Shown one piece after another: positions 9,350 through 16,871 of a stretch of 64,000 nt of DNA (position 1 is its first letter; each line of letters starts with the position of its first letter). The stretch is from Photobacterium profundum (GTDB lineage Bacteria; Pseudomonadota; Gammaproteobacteria; Enterobacterales; Vibrionaceae). The notes beneath the pieces were generated by a model, which saw nothing but the letters and a program-made list of their open reading frames with translations, did not search any database and was not told the origin of the DNA. Location of the stretch: contig NZ_PYOD01000008.1 of assembly GCF_003026285.1 (NCBI RefSeq), positions 1 through 64,000 on the forward strand, given 5' to 3'. Both the position numbers and the translations under genes were made by a program.

Positions 9350-10450
9350 ATGATTAATGCATTTATCTTTGTTTTTATAACATCGTTTTGCAGTTTGTTT
9401 GTATTTCGAAAAGTCGCCAAGGTTGTAGGGTTAGTGGATAAACCCAATGCCCGTAAGCATCACCAAGGCGTGGTGCCGTTAGTCGGTGGGGTGTCTATCT
9501 TCTTTACGCTCGCCATTACTTTTTTGCTCTTTACGGAAATTGATTCTGGCCTCGTGCTGTTTTTGATCTGTGCCACGATTTTAGTCGTGATGGGCGTGAT
9601 TGATGACCGTTATGACATCAGTTTTAAAATCCGTTTGGTGATCCAAGCGGGGGTCTCGCTCGCCATGATACTCATTGGTGATAAGAGCTTACACAGCCTG
9701 GGTTACCTCATGGGCAGTGAAGCGATTGAACTATCACCCATTGCCAGTGCATTTATTACTATTTTTGCTGTTATTGGAGCCATCAATGCGTTCAACATGG
9801 TAGATGGTATCGATGGTTTACTGGGGGGATTAGCGTCAGTGACGTTTGGTGCCCTAGGTTATTTATTCCTTATCGACGGTAATACCGAATTGGCCTTGGT
9901 CTGTGGTTTATTGGTGACCGCGATGATCCCGTATATTTTATTGAACCTTGGTTTTCCATTGGGTCGCCGCTTTAAAGTCTTCATGGGCGATGCGGGCAGT
10001 ATCTTTATTGGCTTTACCGTTATTTGGTTGCTAATTGAAGCTACTCAAGGGGTGAATTCGACGCCGATCCGTCCTGTGACGGCATTGTGGGTTATCGCCC
10101 TACCGTTGATGGATATGGCTACCATCATGGTACGTCGTATTCGTAAAGGACAATCACCGTTTAAGCCGGATCGTGAGCACCTGCACCATATTTGTCAGCG
10201 TATTGGTCTGTCATCACATATGTCATTGTTTGTGATTTGCCTGTGTGCGTCAATCATGGCCGGTGTGGGGATTTGGTCTGATATTACTCAAATTAATGAA
10301 ACCGTGATGTTTGGTAGTTTCTTAACGGTATTTGCGGTGTATTTTTGGACGATCAGCCACATTTGGAAAGTCACCACTTGGGTACACAAACTATTCGGTA
10401 AAACAGGGCCTATCCAGCTTAACCTTGATGAGAGTGAAGCGAGCAAATAA
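9350..10450 (+). CDS. wecA: WecA-like undecaprenyl-phosphate GlcNAc-1-phosphate transferase (copy 1)
   Basis: A polytopic membrane enzyme that starts lipid-linked glycan assembly by moving a sugar-1-phosphate from a UDP-sugar to undecaprenyl phosphate. Family signatures: VDKPNARKHHQG after the first helix, the DD pair in GVIDDRYD, NAFNMVDGIDGLLGG, the FMGDAGS loop and the DREHLHH histidine motif. A GTG at 9290 would add 20 residues. I prefer ATG 9350 because its product aligns with copy 2 (53123) from the first residue onward. It sits between galU and glmU, whose product UDP-GlcNAc is its probable donor. A strong terminator follows. Confidence 0.93.
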   Translation: MINAFIFVFITSFCSLFVFRKVAKVVGLVDKPNARKHHQGVVPLVGGVSIFFTLAITFLLFTEIDSGLVLFLICATILVVMGVIDDRYDISFKIRLVIQAGVSLAMILIGDKSLHSLGYLMGSEAIELSPIASAFITIFAVIGAINAFNMVDGIDGLLGGLASVTFGALGYLFLIDGNTELALVCGLLVTAMIPYILLNLGFPLGRRFKVFMGDAGSIFIGFTVIWLLIEATQGVNSTPIRPVTALWVIALPLMDMATIMVRRIRKGQSPFKPDREHLHHICQRIGLSSHMSLFVICLCASIMAGVGIWSDITQINETVMFGSFLTVFAVYFWTISHIWKVTTWVHKLFGKTGPIQLNLDESEASK

Positions 10451-10474
10451 TCACAGAGTGTGAAATGGGTAATG

Positions 10475-10516
10475 AAAGAGCGATAAACCGTATAGGGTTA
10501 TCGCTCTTTTTGTTTT
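10475..10516 (+). terminator. Rho-independent terminator after wecA copy 1
   Basis: The stem AAGAGCGATAA pairs with TTATCGCTCTT around an 11-base loop and is followed by a run of T with one G. It separates wecA from glmU. Confidence 0.85.
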
Positions 10517-10554
10517 ATAGCGTTTTATAGTTGAAAGCGAATGAAGGATTAAAT

Positions 10555-11913
10555 ATGAGCTTTAGCGCGGTTATTCTTGCGGCTGGCAAAGGCACGCGGA
10601 TGTATTCAGACTTGCCAAAGGTTTTGCATACTTTGGCGGGTAAGCCTATGGTCACGCATGTGATGCAAACCTGCCGAGAATTACAGGCCAATCAATTGCA
10701 TTTGGTTTACGGTCATGGTGGTGAACAGATGGAGGCTACTTTATCTGATCAACCTGCAAATTGGGTGCTACAAGCGGAACAGCTCGGAACTGGGCATGCG
10801 GTTGATCAAGCGTCCCCGTATTTAGCCGATGATGAAAAAGTCCTGATCTTGTACGGTGATGTACCGCTTATTAGCTGTGAGACGTTACAAAACTTGTTGG
10901 ATGCACAACCAACAGGTGGAATTGCGTTATTAACCGTGGTGCTTAATGATCCGCAAGGTTATGGACGCATTATTCGCCGTAATGGCCCTGTAGTTGCGAT
11001 CGTTGAACAAAAAGATGCAACAGAAGAGCAAAAATTAATTAATGAAGTGAATACCGGTGTACTGGTTGCCAATGGTGGTGACTTAAAGCGTTGGTTATCA
11101 CAATTGAGCAATGATAATGCCCAAGGCGAGTATTACCTGACGGATATTATAGCCATTGCTCATGATGAAGGTCGTGCGATTGATGCGGTTCATCCTGTTA
11201 ACCCAATTGAAGTCGAAGGAGTAAACAATCGCGTTCAGTTAGCGAGATTAGAACGCGCCTACCAAAGTATTCAAGCAGAGCGTTTATTGGCTACAGGTGT
11301 GATGTTACGCGATCCTGCCCGCTTTGATTTACGCGGTGAATTGATCTGCGGCACTGATGTTGAGATTGATATCAACGTGGTCATTGATGGTGCGGTTACC
11401 CTCGGTCATAACGTACACATTGGTGCAGGCTCTATACTGAGCAACTGTACTATTGCTGACAATACGATAGTGCGTCCATACAGTGTGATTGATAGTGCGA
11501 CGGTGGGGCAATCTTGTACTGTCGGACCTTTTAGCCGCCTACGACCTGGCACGAAGTTGATGGATAATGCGCATGTGGGTAATTTTGTGGAGACCAAAAA
11601 TACGCAGCTAGGCAGTGGCTCTAAAGCGAACCATTTAACGTATTTGGGTGATAGTCATATCGGTGAGCGTGTCAACATCGGTGCTGGGACGATCACCTGT
11701 AATTATGATGGCGTGAATAAATTCAAAACCACGATTGGCAATGATGTCTTTGTTGGTTCTGATTCTCAATTGATTGCACCTGTTACCATCGCAAGCGGTG
11801 CGACTATTGGTGCGGGCGCCACGATCAGTAAAAATGTCGGTGAAAATGAATTGGTGATCACCCGTATTCCTGCTCGAACGATTCAAAATTGGCAAAGACC
11901 GATTAAGAAATAA
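10555..11913 (+). CDS. glmU: Bifunctional N-acetylglucosamine-1-phosphate uridylyltransferase / glucosamine-1-phosphate acetyltransferase
   Basis: The N-terminal pyrophosphorylase domain ([18 protein letters not shown] near residues 8-25) is joined to a C-terminal left-handed beta-helix acetyltransferase (repeated I-G-x4 hexapeptides from about residue 250 onward). It makes UDP-GlcNAc from glucosamine-1-phosphate. The 452-residue form from ATG 10555 follows a GAAGGA ribosome site; a TTG at 10531 is less likely. The neighbour glmM supplies glucosamine-1-phosphate. In most gammaproteobacteria glmU and glmM lie apart from each other (glmU near atp or glmS, glmM near ftsH), so these may be extra, locus-dedicated copies. 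That is inference. Confidence 0.95.
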   Translation: MSFSAVILAAGKGTRMYSDLPKVLHTLAGKPMVTHVMQTCRELQANQLHLVYGHGGEQMEATLSDQPANWVLQAEQLGTGHAVDQASPYLADDEKVLILYGDVPLISCETLQNLLDAQPTGGIALLTVVLNDPQGYGRIIRRNGPVVAIVEQKDATEEQKLINEVNTGVLVANGGDLKRWLSQLSNDNAQGEYYLTDIIAIAHDEGRAIDAVHPVNPIEVEGVNNRVQLARLERAYQSIQAERLLATGVMLRDPARFDLRGELICGTDVEIDINVVIDGAVTLGHNVHIGAGSILSNCTIADNTIVRPYSVIDSATVGQSCTVGPFSRLRPGTKLMDNAHVGNFVETKNTQLGSGSKANHLTYLGDSHIGERVNIGAGTITCNYDGVNKFKTTIGNDVFVGSDSQLIAPVTIASGATIGAGATISKNVGENELVITRIPARTIQNWQRPIKK

Positions 11914-11958
11914 CGTTAGATGGCAATTAACATTCCACATGAAGAATAGATAATTATT

Positions 11959-13299
11959 ATGACTAGAAAATATTTTGGCACTGATGGTGTTCGCGGAAAA
12001 GTGGGTGACTACCCAATCACACCTGATTTTGCATTAAAGCTTGGCTGGGCTGCTGGGCGTGTTCTATCTCGATTAGGCACAAAGAAAGTTATCATCGGTA
12101 AAGATACCCGCATTTCAGGCTACATGCTGGAATCAGCATTAGAAGCTGGTTTAGCCGCCGCTGGGATTAATGCGGTGTTAACGGGACCATTACCCACGCC
12201 TGCAGTGGCGTATTTAACCAAAACATTCCGTGCGGAAGCGGGCATTGTGATCAGTGCATCACATAACCCGTATTATGATAATGGCATTAAATTCTTTTCT
12301 GCGTTGGGCGAAAAGTTACCGGATGAGATTGAGTTAGCGATTGAAGCGGAACTTGATAAGCCAATGACGTGTGTGAGCTCTGATCTGTTAGGTAAAGCCA
12401 TGCGAATGGATGATGCCGCAGGTCGTTACATTGAATTCTGTAAAGGGACATTCCCCTCAGAGCTTTCGTTAGCTGGATTAAAACTGGTTGTCGATTGTGC
12501 GCATGGCGCGGCATACCATATTGCACCAGCTGTCTTTAGTGAGCTAGGCGCTGATATTCACGTTATTGGTAATCAGCCGAACGGCTTGAATATCAATGAC
12601 AACTGTGGGGCGACATCGTTGGGCTTATTACAGGCAACGGTCGTTGAAAAGGGTGCAGACCTAGGCATTGCAGTCGATGGTGATAGCGATCGCATTATGA
12701 TGGTGGATAGCCAGGGCAATGTGATTGATGGCGATCAGCTGTTATTTGTATTGGCAAAACAAGCGTTGATCAAAGGTGAGCTTAAAGGCGGCGTGGTAGG
12801 CACCTTGATGTCGAACATGGGCTTAGAAGTGGCGTTATCGAAACTGGGTATTCCTTTTGTTCGCGCGAATGTCGGCGATCGGTATGTCATGGAACAACTG
12901 CTGGAAAGACAGTGGTGGTTTGGTGGTGAGAATTCCGGTCATGTAATTTGTCGTCAGCAAGTGACAACGGGGGATGCCATTGTGGCGGCACTACAAGTGT
13001 TAGCAGTGATCATGAGCAGCGGCAAAACGCTGGATACCTTGGTCGCTGAAATGCCAATGATGCCGCAGGTATTGGTGAATGTTCGATTCAGTGGTGATAC
13101 TGATCCATTAAGCTCTGAAGCGGTACAAACTGCGTTGCGTGAAGCAGAAACAGCGTTGGAAGTGGGGACTGAGACACCTACAGGTCGCATTTTGTTACGC
13201 AAATCAGGAACCGAACCCTTAATTCGCGTAATGGTTGAAGCGGAATCTGATGCGCAAAAATGGGCGCAACATATTGCTGATCAAGTTAGTGCTGCCTAA
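11959..13299 (+). CDS. glmM: Phosphoglucosamine mutase
   Basis: It converts glucosamine-6-phosphate to glucosamine-1-phosphate. The N terminus [10 protein letters not shown], the phosphoserine loop [16 protein letters not shown] (near residue 100), the metal loop DGDSDR and the C-terminal [19 protein letters not shown] phosphate-binding loop are all present. At 446 residues it is full length. It is 45 bases after glmU, probably in the same transcript, and ends at a strong terminator. A degenerate second copy of its 3' end and terminator lies about 400 bases downstream, so this gene end appears to be a past recombination or insertion point. Confidence 0.95.
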   Translation: MTRKYFGTDGVRGKVGDYPITPDFALKLGWAAGRVLSRLGTKKVIIGKDTRISGYMLESALEAGLAAAGINAVLTGPLPTPAVAYLTKTFRAEAGIVISASHNPYYDNGIKFFSALGEKLPDEIELAIEAELDKPMTCVSSDLLGKAMRMDDAAGRYIEFCKGTFPSELSLAGLKLVVDCAHGAAYHIAPAVFSELGADIHVIGNQPNGLNINDNCGATSLGLLQATVVEKGADLGIAVDGDSDRIMMVDSQGNVIDGDQLLFVLAKQALIKGELKGGVVGTLMSNMGLEVALSKLGIPFVRANVGDRYVMEQLLERQWWFGGENSGHVICRQQVTTGDAIVAALQVLAVIMSSGKTLDTLVAEMPMMPQVLVNVRFSGDTDPLSSEAVQTALREAETALEVGTETPTGRILLRKSGTEPLIRVMVEAESDAQKWAQHIADQVSAA

Positions 13300-13315
13300 A
13301 TAGCATTGAATCATT

Positions 13316-13353
13316 AAAAAGCGGTGTCTTCGAGAGAAGGCGCCGCTTTTTTC
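13316..13353 (+). terminator. Rho-independent terminator after glmM
   Basis: AAAAAGCGGTGTCTT pairs with AAGGCGCCGCTTTTTT around a short CGAGAG loop. A near-identical hairpin occurs again at 13802-13838 beside a degenerate glmM end. Confidence 0.9.
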
Positions 13354-13700
13354 GTTTCAGAGGGAGAAATTTCTGATGTCTAATAAGAATGGCTTAACTG
13401 CTGGATAAGCACTCGTCATTATACTTGCCTTAGAATTGTTAGGTATCATAACTGTAGGCTAGCGCGCTTAGCGTACGAGTGGCATGTTGATGACTGATAT
13501 TTCTGCTGCTTCATAATGTTTAAACAGTGTTGATAAGAGCATTGTTTCTACAACGTCATTTATTCATATTAAAGATGGTAGGAAATTGATTCAATGATGA
13601 ACAAACAAGATAGTAAACTTATTCGAGATAAAATTAAAAGTCAGTCACAGCGTCATATCTCACTCGTACGTGTTAAGTTTTTGAAGTCATTATCAACGAA
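13354..13700. other. Non-coding stretch with short inverted repeats
   Basis: No credible gene is visible. The first part (about 13390-13485) holds several small inverted repeats: GCTTA/TAAGC, CCTTA/TTAGG, CACTCGT/ACGAGTG and a GCTAGCGCGCTTAGC near-palindrome. They could be recombination-site or RNA structure remnants, but nothing identifies them. The stretch lies between the intact glmM terminator and the glmM scar. Confidence 0.5.
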
Positions 13701-13783
13701 ATCTTGTTAATACGCGTGATGATTGAAGTAGAACCTGATACTCAAATGGACGCATTATATTGCTAACCAAATAAATACAATTT
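13701..13783 (+). pseudogene. Degenerate duplicate of the glmM 3' end
   Basis: The frame around 13717 reads VMIEVEPDTQMDALYC-stop, matching [14 protein letters not shown] near the glmM C terminus. DNA similarity continues through the ATATTGCT stretch and into the following terminator. The fragment has lost bases and ends early. It is diverged rather than identical, so it either is old or came from a different glmM lineage. Such end duplications are typical scars of elements that insert at a gene's 3' end and restore it. Confidence 0.75.
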
Positions 13784-13801
13784 AAATAACATCGAATTAT
13801 T

Positions 13802-13838
13802 GAAAAGCGGTGTCTTCTTTGAAGGCGCCGCTTTTTTG
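13802..13838 (+). terminator. Second copy of the glmM-type terminator
   Basis: GAAAAGCGGTGTCTTC pairs with GAAGGCGCCGCTTTTTT. It matches the hairpin at 13316-13353 apart from the loop, and would shield the recombinase operon from upstream transcription. Confidence 0.9.
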
Positions 13839-13936
13839 CTTTAAGGGGGACTTGCTTTTACTTTTATTCATTAACGCGTAGAAATCGATATTTTTCTCAC
13901 AATAATCACAATTTTCCATATCGGCATTGCAACGTG

Positions 13937-13965
13937 TTGACTATTGTCCTATCTGTTAATATATG
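13937..13965 (+). promoter_or_regulatory. Sigma-70 promoter of the recombinase operon
   Basis: A TTGACT -35 box (13937-13942), a 17-base spacer and a TATATG -10 box (13960-13965). The start would be near 13972, giving a very short leader before the ATG at 13987, with an AAGAGG-like ribosome site between. Confidence 0.6.
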
Positions 13966-13986
13966 GGGCCTTTGTAAGAGGTAGTT

Positions 13987-14553
13987 ATGGGAAAACTGGT
14001 AATCAAAACATTATCTGTGAGTAAGCTCGAATTATTACCGTCGTCACTGCGTGATGAGGTCCATGTTGACCGTCTAATGTCCGCTTTTCGTGTATCTCCC
14101 ACATTGTTTTTTGAGCGTTTGCTTGATGCTATTACTCCCGTCCCTGTGATGACATTTAATCGGCACTATTACCCCGTGCGTTATCTTGCCGAATTAGCAG
14201 TTCTGACCCAATATCACCCCGATGAACAGCTATCTGTGGTGGTAAAGGGAAAGGCACAAAGCTTACAACAAATCCAACAACATAGTGCATCAACTCAATG
14301 GATTGATTTGCTTCATAGTCATCGCAGTATGGACTTAGGCAGGCTTGATAGCGAGTGGGAGCAGGCGTTTGATTACCAGCCCATCTTGAGTAAAACAGAA
14401 TTATCTCTTCTACTGAACTGTGATCGTTCCTCACTTTACAAACATCCTCAGAAGCTAAGACCGCGCTGTCAGCCGAGTCGTGATGAAATGTGGCCTGAAC
14501 CTCCATCGAAAGTGGATTTTTCAACCTCGACCAATAATATTCCTGATAAATAG
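13987..14553 (+). CDS. Small putative DNA-binding protein, first gene of the recombinase module
   Basis: I do not recognise this 188-residue protein. Residues about 45-85 (PVMTFNRHYYPVRYLAEL ... LSVVVKG) recall the ParB N-terminal pattern only weakly. Residues about 133-150 (LSKTELSLLLNCDRSSLYKH) look like a helix-turn-helix, suggesting DNA binding. The C terminus is polar and proline-rich and probably disordered. It is the first gene of a four-gene operon, 8 bases before a degenerate recombinase. It may be a regulator or accessory factor that places the recombinases on DNA, comparable in position to small partners in other multi-recombinase elements. The function is inferred from context only. 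Confidence 0.55.
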   Translation: MGKLVIKTLSVSKLELLPSSLRDEVHVDRLMSAFRVSPTLFFERLLDAITPVPVMTFNRHYYPVRYLAELAVLTQYHPDEQLSVVVKGKAQSLQQIQQHSASTQWIDLLHSHRSMDLGRLDSEWEQAFDYQPILSKTELSLLLNCDRSSLYKHPQKLRPRCQPSRDEMWPEPPSKVDFSTSTNNIPDK

Positions 14554-14561
14554 GGGGGAAT

Positions 14562-16871
14562 ATGTACCCGAGTCAGCACGATGCTACTGAATGTCGCGAG
14601 CAGCCCCATGACGGGATTTATATTGATGTTCCAGAGGGTACCTTACTGTGGTCGCTGTTTCGAATTCCCCCCGATTGCCCATATATCTCCCACGCGATTT
14701 CACTATATCAACACTTCCATCATTATTGCTGCGTCTTTGAGCCGGAGGTCAATGTTTACTATCAACGCCAACGAGAACAGTTGGCGTTACAGCTTGAAGC
14801 TTTATTACCTGATGAGCTTGATGAGTGTTCCTCACTCCCCCAAGATCGTCGCCAACTTCATGCTTATCTAACACATTACCCACTTTTCTGTAGTCTGCTG
14901 TTGATTGGCAATGAAGACGAAATGATGCAGGTGTTCTGGTTATGTTTGCTAGTCAGAATTTTTCGTGCGCTAGGTCCTGATGTATATGAAGCCTATTTAT
15001 TGTTTGATAAGTTGCGAGCAGCATATCCTGCAGATGTCCCCTTCATTGATGTAGGCGTGCTGACTCATGGTAGCCAACATGGATTGATACAAGCATTAAA
15101 TACGCATTCTTTTCTTGCTCCTCTAACACCGTATGTGAAAAATCGAATAAAACGTACACGTCAATTCCCGTATCAGGGAGTCAATATTCATACTGCTACC
15201 GTAGTGGATAATGAGGATCTGACCGTAACGCTGAATACTGCCTGTGACAAAGAAGGGAATGAGGGAGAAAGTTGGATAACATTGACGGCTAATCAGGTGT
15301 TGAATGATAAGGCCGCCAAACGGAAATTTTCGAATCAAGGAAGAGGCATCGTGCGTGCTATTGGGCGAGCGAATAAAGCGTTACCTGCCAGTCAAACTGT
15401 TTTGACCCCTAGCGAGTGCCGCGTTTTTCTTACCTTGACATGTCCCCCCTTGTTGGAAGGGAAGTGGCTGTCAATAACCAAAGCAGAACGTAAATATTGG
15501 CTGCTGTTTTGGCTTAATCTATTGGGGCATTCTAGTTGTGATACCCCGCTACATAATCGTCGTAGCACTACGGGTAATGAGCCGTCGCCGCCTTATTTTA
15601 GCTATGAATTTGACACCCGTGAAGGCTGTAATGTGGTCTTGCAATTACCTGCGGATCTCGTCAAGGGAAAACAACCAGAGGTAGGGGATAAACGGTATTA
15701 TACTCATCAACCAAGCTTTTCTTTGTCCCTACCTTGGCCATTGCAGAGTTTGTTTAATCTGGTTTTACGTGATGTACCGAGCCATCAACGTCACGGTACC
15801 TCTTTAACGAAGACGTTGTCTATTTCATCCGAGCAATACCGTAAGTGGCTGAGCATGCATATTCGGGCAGTAAAGCCGCTGGTGCCTTTTCATCTCACGA
15901 TATCGGCTTTACACCGGACGTTTCTGCATTTTTCTCATGGGCAGGTACCTGATTCCACGCTAGGTCAGTTGATCAGTCAAGGTTGCATGCAGTCGTATTA
16001 TATCAACCAAGAAGCGACTGCCTCTAATCAACAAATTCGCCGGTATTGGCAAGTATTCTTGGATGAGATAGGTGCGACGAAAGCGTTTGATTCAAGCCGT
16101 GAAACTCATACGAGTGAGAGGCTGGGAATGGGGAGTTTTCATGATCAGGTCGGTTCGGCGTTGACGTTACGCGAAGAGCTTCTTCCTCTCATATTGTCTG
16201 CTATCTTAATGCCGCTGCAACACCGCCCTTCGTCTTATTTACAGTTACCTTCTAATCACCGGCAGATGTGGAGTGAACGTTTAACGCTTTATCTTCATCT
16301 ACGCGCGGCGATGACACTCGCATTAAGACCAGTAGAACACCCGTACCCGACGTTGGATCATATTGCGTTCCAGACCGGATTGCTCACGGTGCAAGATAAA
16401 CGAAGTCATCATCATGATGAACGACGGGTATTAGTGGCGGATCCCAAATTATTGCAGCTACTGAGTCAATATCAGTGTTGGCAGCAGCGATTGCTTCCGC
16501 TTAGTCAATCTCGAGCACTGGTTGGTTTAAATGTATTTGATGGTGAGCAATGGCAACCCCTTGATCAAAATATCGTTAAACGCTTACTTAATACATATGT
16601 TGGAGAGTTGGATCTAGGCGGTTTACGCCATATAAGTGCATCTTTGTGGCTTAAAGCAAATCAATCTCATTTTGCGCAAACGGATTTAAATGTCTTGATG
16701 AACCACTTTCAGCGCGGACAAAGTCCGATAGGGCTGTTCTCATTGCTTTCTCTTAACCAATTAGCCTACCACCAACAGCTGCGATTAAAACGGGTGGTCG
16801 CGAGATTTGAAGAATATGATGAGCAAGCTGAAGCGGCTCTAGATTGGCTGTTAGGGGGGAGAGATGCGTGA
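14562..16871 (+). CDS. Catalytically degenerate tyrosine-recombinase-like protein
   Basis: A 769-residue protein whose last 200 residues follow the tyrosine recombinase layout. An arginine sits in MTLALRPVEHP (R589), LGGLRHIS carries R689-H690, and MNHF (H715) is followed by a short helix. The box II histidine is replaced by glycine (GGLRH instead of the usual HxLRH). At the position of the nucleophile, about 10 residues after H715, there is L725-F726 and no tyrosine. It is therefore probably unable to cut DNA and may be a structural partner of the active enzyme encoded next. The N-terminal 500 residues match nothing I know. It overlaps the next gene by 8 bases. Confidence 0.65.
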   Translation: MYPSQHDATECREQPHDGIYIDVPEGTLLWSLFRIPPDCPYISHAISLYQHFHHYCCVFEPEVNVYYQRQREQLALQLEALLPDELDECSSLPQDRRQLHAYLTHYPLFCSLLLIGNEDEMMQVFWLCLLVRIFRALGPDVYEAYLLFDKLRAAYPADVPFIDVGVLTHGSQHGLIQALNTHSFLAPLTPYVKNRIKRTRQFPYQGVNIHTATVVDNEDLTVTLNTACDKEGNEGESWITLTANQVLNDKAAKRKFSNQGRGIVRAIGRANKALPASQTVLTPSECRVFLTLTCPPLLEGKWLSITKAERKYWLLFWLNLLGHSSCDTPLHNRRSTTGNEPSPPYFSYEFDTREGCNVVLQLPADLVKGKQPEVGDKRYYTHQPSFSLSLPWPLQSLFNLVLRDVPSHQRHGTSLTKTLSISSEQYRKWLSMHIRAVKPLVPFHLTISALHRTFLHFSHGQVPDSTLGQLISQGCMQSYYINQEATASNQQIRRYWQVFLDEIGATKAFDSSRETHTSERLGMGSFHDQVGSALTLREELLPLILSAILMPLQHRPSSYLQLPSNHRQMWSERLTLYLHLRAAMTLALRPVEHPYPTLDHIAFQTGLLTVQDKRSHHHDERRVLVADPKLLQLLSQYQCWQQRLLPLSQSRALVGLNVFDGEQWQPLDQNIVKRLLNTYVGELDLGGLRHISASLWLKANQSHFAQTDLNVLMNHFQRGQSPIGLFSLLSLNQLAYHQQLRLKRVVARFEEYDEQAEAALDWLLGGRDA

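Noticed and set aside
13390..13485. Integron attC-like site
   Set aside because: Short inverted repeats and a GTTAGGT are present, but there is no complete attC core pair, no integron integrase and no cassette array.
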